Assembly: GCF_021462225.1 (NCBI RefSeq)
Contig: NC_061811.1
Coordinates: 23,373,163-23,437,162 of the forward strand
Direction of reading: 5' to 3'
Origin: Girardinichthys multiradiatus
Taxonomy: Eukaryota; Chordata; Actinopteri; Cyprinodontiformes; Goodeidae
Length of the DNA stretch: 64,000 nucleotides
Below the pieces are notes generated by a model. It saw only the letters and a program-made list of their open reading frames with translations, had not been told where the DNA came from and ran no database searches. Positions 26,401-38,400 of this stretch are shown here, in pieces (position 1 is the first letter of the stretch; each line of letters begins with the position of its first letter). A program made the translations under genes and the position numbers.

Positions 26401-29400
26401 CATACTGTAGATTTTGTTAAAAACAGGGATTTCTTATCATAAGATTTTTTTCCCCACTAAATAAATGTCCTTAAATGGCATTCTTTAAAATGTTTGGTGT
26501 GAGATTATTCTACAGCAGTATGAATACATTCTCAGCCATTTTATAAGGCTGTCTGTGTCTATGATTTCACTAAAGGGACCAAATCTACAAGCCAAAATAA
26601 CTGAGTTAAAGGCAGTACGTGTGACCATTTGCACTAATATAGTTGAGCATTTTCGAATACAAATGTAAGCTAAAAAAAAACAATGATGAATAGCAGAATT
26701 AAAAGTTATTGCTTTAGTTTGATGTGTGAATGTTCTGCTGAAAAAGAGCCAGCTTGCAAAATAAAGCAACACTCACCCACCCACCTACCCCACCCCATCT
26801 CCCCAAACTTCCTCAACCCACATCTACCTTAATTATCACAGAAGAGTAATTAGCTAAAAAACTGTGTGCGCATGCATCTGCGTTCAGGGAGCTATTCAGG
26901 CAGCACGAACAGATTAATTAGGACATTTAACTTCATTTCTAATACAACAAAATGAATCCCATAAAGTACACGGCATCTCAGAGGAGGTGTCTGTCAGCAT
27001 CTGATGCCTCTCCCCTGTTTGCCACAATCTATTAAAACCGTGCTTTTATCTCTTTTATGGATTTTTTCATAAACATGGCCCATACTTCATAAATGTCTCA
27101 ATTTTCTAGTCTATTAACATTACTTCAAAAACGCCTGATAAAACAGGAGGGCATGCGTGAAATAATGCACCAATAATACGAAATGCTGCAGGCTAAAAAC
27201 AGTAGGGGCGGCTCTCCAGCAAGCACGCTCAAACAATGCAAGGGGATGTTATCAGGTTTAATAAAAGAACAAATGATCACTTCCAACCTAGGAGGAGGGG
27301 AGATAAGGCAGAGGAGGAAGGGTTGGGCCGAGGAGAAGAGTTGTCAAGTAATTGAGCTGATGAAAAATGAGGTCTTGAAGGCTCAGCAGTTTGAGAAGCC
27401 GCGAGATTGAAGGCTACTCAAAGCTGCGGTGTTCTTCAGCACATGTACAGGTCCTTCTCAAAATATTAGCATATTGTGATAAAGTTCATTATTTTCCATA
27501 ATGTCATGATGAAAATTTAACATTCATTTATTTTAGATTCATTGCACACTAACTGAAATATTTCAGGTATTTTATTGTCTTAATACGGATGATTTTGGCA
27601 TACAGCTCATGAAAACCCAAAATTCCTATCTCACAAAATTAGCATATCATTAAAAGGGTCTCTAAACGAGCTATGAACCTAATCATCTGAATCAACGAGT
27701 TAACTCTAAACACCTGCAAAAGATTCCTGAGGCCTTTAAAACTCCCAACCTGGTTCATCACTCAAAACCCCAATCATGGGTAAGACTGCCGACCTGACTG
27801 CTGTCCAGAAGGCCACTATTGACACCCTCAAGCAAGAGGGTAAGACACAGAAAGAAATTTCTGAACGAATAGGCTGTTCCCAGAGTGCTGTATCAAGGCA
27901 CCTCAGTGGGAAGTCTGTGGGAAGGAAAAAGTGTGGCAGAAAATGCTGCACAACGAGAAGAGGTGACCGGACCCTGAGGAAGATTGTGGAGAAGGGCCGA
28001 TTCCAGACCTTGGGGGACCTGCGGAAGCAGTGGACTGAGTCTGGAGTAGAAACATCCAGAGCCACCGTGCACAGGCGTGTGCAGGAAATGGGCTACAGGT
28101 GCCGCATTCCCCAGGTCAAGCCACTTTTGAACCAGAAACAGCGGCAGAAGCGCCTGACCTGGGCTACAGAGAAGCAGCACTGGACTGTTGCTCAGTGGTC
28201 CAAAGTACTTTTTTCGAATGAAAGCAAATTCTGTATGCCATTCAGAAATCAAGGTGCCAGAGTCTGGAGGAAGACTGGGGAGAAGGAAATGCCAAAATGC
28301 CAGAAGTCCAGTGTCAAGTACCCACAGTCAGTGATGGTCTGGGGTGCCGTGTCAGCTGCTGGTGTTGGTCCACTGTGTTTTATCAAGGGCAGGGTCAATG
28401 CAGCTAGCTATCAGGAGATTTTGGAGCACTTCATGCTTCCATCTGCTGAAAAGCTTTATGGAGATGAAGATTTCATTTTTCAGCACGACCTGGTACCTGC
28501 TCACAGTGCCAAAACCACTGGTAAATGGTTTACTGACCATGGTATCACTGTGCTCAATTGGCCTGCCAACTCTCCTGACCTGAACCCCATAGAGAATCTG
28601 TGGGATATTGTGAAGAGAACGTTGAGAGACTCAAGACCCAACACTCTGGATGAGCTAAAGGCCACTATCGAAGCATCCTGGGCCTCCATAAGACCTCAGC
28701 AGTGCCACAGGCTGATTGCCTCCTTGCCACGCCACATTGAAGCAGTCATTTCTGCAAAAGGATTCCCGACCAAGTATTGAGTGCATAAGTGTACATGATT
28801 ATTTGAAGGTTGACGTTTTTTGTATTAAAAACACTTTTCTTTTATTGGTCGGATGAAATATGCTAATTTTGTGAGATAGGAATTTTGGGTTTTCATGAGC
28901 TGTATGCCAAAATCATCCATATTAAGACAATAAAAGACCTGAAATATTTCAGTTAGTGTGCAATGAATCTAAAATATATGAATGTTAAATTTTCATCATG
29001 ACATTATGGAAAATAATGAACTTTATCACAATATGCTAATATTTTGAGAAGGACCTGTAGTCACTCGTTCCAATTTGCAGCAAAGGAAGTAACCCAATTT
29101 TTTGTTTACCCTTTTCTTTTCACTGGAAACATAAGCAGAAAATGCTCGTTCTTTGATTCCCCGATGCCTGAATTGTGTGCAGCTCTGTCTGAGGAGAGCC
29201 AGGAGAAAAACTGACTGACAGTCATGCTTCACCTCAAAGCTTTTCCACAGCGAGCATTGAATCAGTTTCTTTCGCTGCTCATCTCCTTCGTAGTATCTCT
29301 GCAAGTTTGTTCCCAAACATCAGGGTCAACTGTCTTTGCTTGAATTAGACAAATAGGAAGCAGACTGATCAAACCTAGTTAGACCCGAGCATAGAGACGT

Positions 29401-32400
29401 GACTTTGCTGCAAGGCTTCTGGCAAAATGTTTCAGAGACACACACCTATGGTCTTTGGGATAAGACGTATGTGACAAGCTAAATTGTCTTAGCTTTTTAA
29501 AATGGTGTGCCTGATGCAAAAATAATAATAATTGAAAATGCTCGCTTTGTGTGATTTCAGACATCTGAAGCTTGGTCTTTCAACAATATCTGGTTTTTGG
29601 AGAATTATCCAGTTCAGATAGGATCAGTTTAAAGGGCAACGCACATCAAAAACATTAATTTCTTTTAAACAACCCACACTGCTAGCCGCTGCTTGGCGGC
29701 CGATGCACCATGGTGCTGCATCCAACAATCTGTTCTACTCAGGAGCAAGAATTCAGTCTCTGCACACTTCAGCAAGATGCATTTGATGTTCTTTAAAGGT
29801 GCCAATTGTGTGTTTTCCCCTCAAGTTTTTCAGATTTTGAACAAAAGATCAAATGCAGTCCAGACTCGTTAAAAAAACTGTGAAACAGCCCTTTAGGTTA
29901 GTGCTGTTAGGAAGTTCAAAGAAGATGCTAACTTTGGGGATGCTAGCCACTAGCATTTGTGTCATCTTTATTACTCTGTCACTGTTTCTTTTATAACTGG
30001 GTACCAAAGATTCTGCAAGATAAATAGTTTTAAAAGTTGTCGAGGCTTCTTTAATTCTGATGCAACTAAATGTTAGCCTTAAACCCCTCACCTTTACATC
30101 CATGGCTTATAATAATACTATTAGCTTACACTTATTTTGCCAGAAGTCACATGCTGGCATCAACAGGATGGTGCTTAGTGAGACAGACCAACGAGAATTA
30201 TCGTGACGTTTTAATATCACGAGATATCGTTACGCCCCAACAAAATCCATGCAGTCATAGCAGGCACATTGCATTGTTTATATAGATTTATATATAAATA
30301 TTTCTGGGTCATCTTATCTTCTGCTTCTCTTATCGCATATACATATGAAAGAGGTCATATCACACCACCTTATTTATCTGATGAGGGGGCAGTTTTATGC
30401 CAATTGGTAGACAGCAGTAAGGGAAATTATTTTGCCTCCAACCAATATCCTCTCAGACCCCTCTTGTTTTCCCCTTCCTTACCCGCTGTGACTGCGTGAA
30501 GGCGGACCTGGCTTGGCAGTCATCATTTTCAGAAAACATTGCCTCCCTTTTTTTTTTTTGTTGTTCCATCATGGGCACAGGCTGGTATCAGCTTGTACCG
30601 GGCGAGAACAGGGGAAGGACTGGATCTGTCAGAGCGCATTGGCTCTCAGGCGGCAGTGTTCGCCTGTGCTGTGCCTTCGCCTCGGCCCCTGCCACACTCC
30701 AGCTCATTAATGGACCCGGCCCTCACAACTGATCCTAATTGTCTTTGAACAGCTCTTCATGTATTATTGGTGCCTGACTGCCTTGCTTCATGTCAACAAG
30801 CCATAGGAATTTGGGATAGGATAGCTATCGTGCCTCTTTCTCTTTTGCACATAAATAAAGATTGTAGCAATACTGAAATTTCAAAGTTGATAACAATACT
30901 AAGAAACATACTCGATACTCAATACCATTTTCAATATGGTGGCAAGATTTTTTTGAAGGCAAAGGGTTCTTTCTAGTTATGATTAATGACAAAATGACAA
31001 TGTTTTAACATGCTTAATTTGGGGCAAGTAGAGGACAATTCAACCCTCCTTTAGAACAAATATAGAATTTAAAAGTGTAATTTCCCTGTTTTTCCAAACA
31101 GTAGATAAGATAGTACTTAGTAGAAGTTGTAATATCGTAAGGAAGTATGTACCTTGGATTCAGTCATACAATTATTTGAGTACTTGCTTATCTTTAGTGT
31201 GCCATTGTGTGTTTCCCCTAACCACAGTAGAACGAAGCGTTGCATGATTAGAACGGAGCATAGAGTAATGCAGTGCTGCCCCGCCCCCATCTATTGCTGT
31301 GGACTGCAAGTCCGCCAGCAAAAAATAAGCCTTTTCCCCTTGTTTACAGGAAAGGCCATAATTGGCTGTTTGAGAATATTTCTACCCCCTACCTGTTGCT
31401 GGGGACTGCCAGTCATCTGGTTGAATTAAGGGACATTAGTCTTGCTTACAAGTAAAGCAAATTCTTCTTTTTTGGAAATGTTTCTAGTTGCAAATAAACA
31501 TCGGCAGTCATGGCGTCGAAAACAAATAAGCACCACCCATCAGTTGTATTAGGGCAGCTATTTTAAAACAGTTGTCCAGCTGCAAACAGCATGCCTTTTC
31601 AGCTGATTGTATGCTCTACTAGGGCAGATTAATGAATTACTTATCAGCTGACAGGTTATATTACTCTATTAAGAGGAGAACAGCTACAAATGTTATATTC
31701 TGTGCAATAAGCACTTAAAAACTGGTATTTATTTTTCCTTTTTTGTTTAAGTCTGTGTATCAAAATCAAGATATGAGTAAATAACTGTTAGAGATAACAT
31801 TATAATTTCAATATTCAACATGCTGTTTTGCAGAAGTGGAAATAATAATTGCTTGCCATTGATATAAAAAAGCTATTAAATCATTTTTGTTTAAGGTTTT
31901 TGTGAAAAGATTGTGGTATTTTCACTCAAGGTTTTCATACTTTTTGAACCTCCTTCTCATAAATAAGCAGATTCTCATAAATAAAAAGATTGTGTTATTG
32001 TCTTCATTCATGAAGAGATTGTACTAAAACATTCAATTATATTTTGATTATTGCAATCAGTTATAGTGTTTGAATATAATTACATTTGATAAATGATCGG
32101 CACTGCTTTTTAGTCTGAGGCAAGCGCATGTTGCATTGGTGTGTGTGAGAGTGTGTGTTTTAGAAAATCCTTGTTTGCATCTCACTTTGTCACTGCTGAT
32201 GAGCAGTGGGGAGGCGGCCAATGGTTCAGAGACATCAAGAAGGCATCTGAAAAGCATCATGTAAAGATCCCAACACTGCAGACATCTGCCATGACACTTG
32301 CGCTATTACAATCGCAATTGCAAACACCCAGTCAAAACACATCAATTATTTGTCGTCCCGTTTGTGAATTATTACCCCGTACCCAACTATTTACTTCCCA

Positions 32401-35400
32401 TTTCAATCCTGCGATTCCGATCCAGTAAAAGGAGCTGTGGGATTGGCATTTTGTTTTTGATTTTTTTATTTGTAAAATGAAATAACTGAACACCAGATGC
32501 ATAGATAAAAAGCATAGCAGCGTGTCCTGTCCACTCCCATCGATGTCTGAGAACGGAGAGATGTATGACCATCCCATTACTATGGTAACTAGCCACTATA
32601 TTCAGAGCTGCCTGGGTGTGTTTCTTCCCCCTGCAGTGACGAGAGGGTATAGCTGACAGGGACTGCCTACACACACACACACTCACACACACACACACAG
32701 TAGCAAACAAATAAAGAGGATCTGCAAGAGCTTTCTGCTTGTTTGCCACATATAAACAAAATAATACAGGAACAACTCCTACACAAAGAATGTTGCAGAC
32801 ATACATACTCTGATCAGAGGCAGCACTAGAAAATGTAAATTTTTATTTTTGTTGTGTAGAAAAACCTAGAGTTTGAACTAAAATTAACGACATCCTAAGG
32901 TTTATTTAAGATTGTATTAGCATACTGTAAATCCTGAATCAAAAATAAAAAGTGACCCATGTTGCTAAGAAAAACTAGGTTTATAACTCTGCAAATAATT
33001 TTTACTTTAATGCAAAAATCTCTTCTGCTGAGGGAAATTCAGTGTCTCTTGTATAGCCACAAGTGCTTTCATGGATAACTCTTGTAATTATGTCAGAGCT
33101 GCTGCAAAATTCCATGACTTGATAAATTTCAACCGTCTATCAACGACTGCCTCCAACATATTCCTACTAAAAAATGTCAAAATCGAGTAGCATCCTTCAT
33201 AAATTAAGATATTTTTTGTCTCTACAACAAATGACTCAGGAGAACATAAGTGTTGATGTTTCATTGAGCCTCTCACTTCACAATGAATTTCAAGTGAAAC
33301 GGTTCTCCAGAGTATTAAATTTTAACTCAAGGTATTCTTTTTTCAAATGCTGTTGTCATCAAAGCATGCCTTGCTGCTGTAAAAAGAAAATGGCTGCAGA
33401 TGAATGATCTACTGCTTTTTCTTTTCTCCTGAAATGCCAGCGCATACACTTTTGATATTAATTTATCATTCATGCCATACATTTGTAATAAACAGGAAGT
33501 TTATTGTAGCCCTGTGAATTTGTGCAATGTTATGAAGTAGAGACGTTAAGGGTATGGGTTCATTCTCCTGATATGGACTAGACAATATTTACTACATGTC
33601 AAAATTTATTGAGCTGATTTTGATGCAGCAAATGTTAATATTTGCTGTATTTTTTATATGGGATTTTGTGCATTTTAGGAACACTATATCACTTTGCTGT
33701 GGTGAGAATATTATTTTGTTATATATATTATTATGTTATAAATTATGTATTTCAGGAAAAATATACAAATTAAATGTATACATTTTCTTTTGAAGCTTAT
33801 CGTTCTCAACTATTTTTTGCAAGGAAAATGTTATTTACTCTTTTTTTTACCACTGCTGTTTTTCCTGCAGGTATTAAAAATATACATAAAGATAAAATAA
33901 ATATATATACTGTGTATATATTATAACAGAATCACAGTCATTATTGGTCTTTTTATTTTATTTTTTATGGTTCTATTCTTGCATTTTTTTTTAGGAATTT
34001 GTAGATTGATCTTGTTTAGGATTTTCCCCCCAAAAAACAAACAAAACAAGTAAATCCAAGGGGACTGCTGATGCTCTCTGGTTAGCCTCTCCTACGTTTG
34101 TGGTGTGGTTTAGTGCTGCTGGTGTTCTGTGCACCTTTTTAATGCAGCCATACTGCCATCTGTTGATCAGAAAAAGAAATGCACGTCCTTACCTTACCTA
34201 CATTGTATTTATTATTAAATTGTTGTCATTCTTCGCATTATTGTTTAGGTTTTGAGGCTATGTTTTTTTTTTTTGGTGCTGGGCTACATATTATGTCCAC
34301 TAAAATTGTGTGAGGAAGGGATGCAGTGAGACAGAGGTTAGAGGGTGTGTGTTTGTGTTTGACTATGTCTTATTTTCTTTCAGACAAATTAGTTTATTAG
34401 AGAATTAGCTAAATATTTCTCATTAGCTCCAAATGTTCATGTTATACATTTTCCAGAATCTCATGTTGTCCCTCACAGACACATGAGGTCATTTAGCTTC
34501 TGAACCTCCTTCAATTACACTGTTTTGATTTTACTTCTCTGATTTCAATTGAGATTACTTGTTTGTGTCCAGGTCAGATTTACTTTTTTTTCCTACCTGC
34601 CAGGAAAAGAGATGGAGCTTCACAAAAAAGGAAAAAAAAAAAATCAGAAAAGAAAAGAGATGAGATGGTCACAGCTGGGAAGAGAGACAGAACGGGGGAT
34701 GAGGGTTGCAGTTTCAGCATCATTCAGTCAGACAACATGCCCCTCAGCTTAAACAGCAAGAGACCCTCCCCGATTCTCTCGAATTAGGGAGATTAGCGGG
34801 GGAAAGCGCATAATGCAGGATGATGGAATTTGTCATAATTTGCATTGTCCTGGAAAGATTCAGCTTGATAGAGCGATGCGTGGAGGGGGCTTGTCATGTC
34901 CCACGGGCAGGTCATAGAGGAAGCTTGGCAGAACTGATTTTTGCGATATGTGCATCAGTCGTAAAAGCCTCACAACCAATTTGTCAAAAAATGTGCGGAC
35001 AGGACAGTTGAAGGCAGCGGGGCATTTTGCCTAACCCGATGAAAAAGCATGCCCCTCCATCACTCCTCTTTCGCAGCCTTGACTCTGTTGTGGCACTGCG
35101 CTGCATTGCAAAAGCCAATTTCATTACATCCGCATCGGGGAGTTTGTGTTTTATTTTACTGTTTCTTGACCATTATATGTAAACAACAAAATGCAGAAAC
35201 AAATAATGTTTTGAACCTAGATGCTTTTATTTTATTTCTTATCTATTAAAGCAAGAAATGTATTTTTTCTGTTTATTTATGCTGTTTTCCTTGCAGACAC
35301 ATCTCCCTGAGCATTCAGTAGGCAGCTCCTCTCTGACCTTGGTTATAGTACTGAGTGGCAGCTTCTGACCAGCATAAAGTTGAGCAGAGCTGACAGTGCA

Positions 35401-38400
35401 GTGTTACAACTCTGCACAGTTCAATGTCTATAGAGTGGACATGTCGAGGCCAGACATAGGAAGCAGAAAAAAAACAAGACATACAAGCTTAAAAAACTTA
35501 GGGGGCAGGGATTAGCCTCTGTCCCCCACACTGACCACACATCTACAATACCTCCATAAATTTCTGGACTTTTATGTATCTAAACTTGCCAGCATTGTTA
35601 TTTCAACTTTTTAACATGTGCTTCTGCTTTGTTTTCTGAACATTTGTACAATTTTAGACAAGCAAGAATCAACTGAGAAATGTCTTATATTTGCCTTTTC
35701 CTTGCGCGCTTTATATGGCTATTTATGTCGCTGTTTAAGTAACACTAATGTTGTGTGACAGTTGAACATACAAGGGTTAGGCTCAAAGTAGAGCATGAAC
35801 AGGAAGAAGAGGAGAGAGAGAGAGAGGGGAAAAAAGAGGAAGGCATAATAAGAAAAGGGCTAATATATTTCCCCCTTCCAATCCAAATGTACAAAGTTAA
35901 AGGTTCTTTAGGAAAGAGAAAGATTGCTCCTCTCCTGAAAGGTTTGCATTTGTAGAAATGAGGTGTCGGAGGAGGCAGGATTTCCTCGGGGCGCGGCACA
36001 ACACGAACCCGTTTCTTATCTTTTCCCACTCCCAGACATGATCTGCTTTGAATTCGCTAATGCTGAAAGAACCCCACAGACTTGAAGCCGGTTCAAGATG
36101 GAATCTCGGCACACATCCCTGACAAACTGCCATCCACGGCACAAGGATTAAACAGTCACTGCATTTCAAATCCCTGCCAAAAGGAAGTAATATATGCACT
36201 TAAATGCATGCAACAAAACTTCAACCTCAGTTTTTTTGATCTTCACATTTTGATGTATTTTGAGCTATTTGTCAAACCTGAATTATTCAGCGAGCGGGGG
36301 ATTGAGAAAGTGAAAGCAGAATCAAGAAATAAATCTTGAAATCTTGAAAATGGATTAAAACTTATCAAAATATCTCCCAATGAAAGTAATTTTATTTCTT
36401 CAATGTTAGACTATATTTTAGATGGTGTATATATATAGTGCCTTTCAAAAGTATTCATAATCCTTTGGCATTTTAACCTTTTGACATAATTCAACCACAG
36501 ACATCACTGTATTCTATTGGGATTTTATGTGACAGACCAATGTAAGTACAGGTCCTTCTCAAAATATTAGCATATTGTGATAAAGTTCATTATTTTCCAT
36601 AATGTCATGATGAAAATTTAACATTCATATATTTTAGATTCATTGCACACTAACTGAAATATTTCAGGTCTTTTATTGTCTTAATACGGATGATTTTGGC
36701 AAACAGCTCATGAAAACCCAAAATTCCTATCTCACAAAATTAGCATATCATTAAAAGGGTCTCTAAACGAGCTATGAACCTAATCATCTGAATCAACAAG
36801 TTAACTCTAAACACCTGCAAAAGATTCCTGAGGCCTTTAAAACTCCCAGCCTGGTTCATCACTCAAAACCCCAATCATGGGTAAGACTGCCGACCTGACT
36901 GCTGTCCAGAAGGCCACTATTGACACCCTCAAGCAAGAGGGTAAGACACAGAAAGACATTTCTGAATGAATAGGCTGTTCCCAGAGTGCTGTATCAAGGC
37001 ACCTCAGTGGGAAGTCTGTGGGAAGGAAAAAGTGCGGCAGAAAATGCTGCACAACGAGAAGAGGTGACCGGACCCTGAGGAAGATTGTGGAGAAGGGCCG
37101 ATTCCAGACCTTGGGGGACCTGCGGAAGCAGTGGACTGAGTCTGGAGTAGAAACATCCAGAGCCACCGTGCACAGGCGTGTGCAGGAAATGGGCTACAGG
37201 TGCCGCATTCCCCAGACCTGGGCTACAGAGAAGCAGCACTGGACTGTTGCTCAGTGGTCCAAAGTACTTTTTTCGGATGAAAGCAAATTCTGCATGTCAT
37301 TCGGAAATCAAGGTGCCAGAGTCTGGAGGAAGACTGGGGAGAAGGAAATGCCAAAATGCCAAAAGTCCAGTGTCAAGTACCCACAGTCAGTGATGGTCTG
37401 GGGTGCCGTGTCAGCTGCTGGTGTTGGTCCACTGTGTTTTATCAAGGGCAGGGTCAATGCAGCTAGCTATCAGGAGATTTTGGAGCACTTCATGCTTCCA
37501 TCTGCTGAAAAGCTTTATGGAGATGAAGATTTCATTTTTCAGCACGACCTGGCACCTGCTCACAGTGCCAAAACCACTGGTAAATGGTTTACTGACCATG
37601 GTATCACTGTGCTCAATTGGCCTGCCAACTCTCCTGACCTGAACCCCATAGAGAATCTGTGGGATATTGTGAAGAGAACGTTGAGAGACTCAAGACCCAA
37701 CACTCTGGATGAGCTAAAGGCCGCTATCGAAGCATCCTGGGCCTCCATAAGACCTCAGCAGTGCCACAGGCTGATTGCCTCCATGCCACGCCGCATTGAA
37801 GCAGTCATTTCTGCAAAAGGATTCCCGACCAAGTATTGAGTGCATAACTGTACATGATTATTTGACGGTTGACATTTTTTGTATTAAAAACACTTTTCTT
37901 TTATTGGTCGGATGAAATATGCTAATTTTGTGAGATAGGAATTTTGGGTTTTCATGAGCTGTATGCCAAAATCATCCGTATTAAGACAATAAAAGACCTG
38001 AAATATTTCAGTTAGTGTGCAATGAATCTAAAATATATGAATGTTAAATTTTCATCATGACATTATGGAAAATAATGAACTTTATCACAATATGCTAATA
38101 TTTTGAGAAGCACCTGTATAATTGTGAATAGAACTGTGTGTAAATCAGAATCAGAATCAACTTTATTGCCAAGTTCGTACATACAAACAAGGAATTTGAC
38201 TCCGGTACACTTTGCTCTTTGGTTTTGTTTTTGTATAACAGAATAGACATATTTACAATGTACAATATACACATATATATTAAAATGGTGCATTTGCAAC
38301 ATCTGTATGCTGTTGTTCTGTACTCTATTGAATGTTCAACAGAGAAACAGCCTGGGGGAAGAAACTGTCTCTGTGGTGGCTGGTTTTAGTGAACAGTGCT

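Larger units (their letters stand above)
29060..36434. other. Intron stretch without recognised gene
   Basis: 7.4 kb. Includes AT-rich tracts, short unconvincing ORFs and a CA repeat at 32669-32699. 30840-31460 carries motifs such as CTCGATACTCAATACC that hint at a decayed repeat. 34690-35060 looks unique and GC-balanced. 35800-35870 is a purine-rich (GA) tract. Confidence 0.5.

Noticed and set aside
27736..28689. Several antisense ORFs within Tc1 copy 1 (and the same in copy 2)
   Set aside because: They mirror the transposase frame and repeat exactly between the copies; no independent evidence.
32387..32806. 139-codon minus ORF with Cys-Val repeats
   Set aside because: Part of it is the translated CA microsatellite; the rest has no family features.
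35745..36029. ORFs in the GA-rich tract (acidic/basic or Ser-rich peptides)
   Set aside because: Low-complexity products of a purine-rich repeat.
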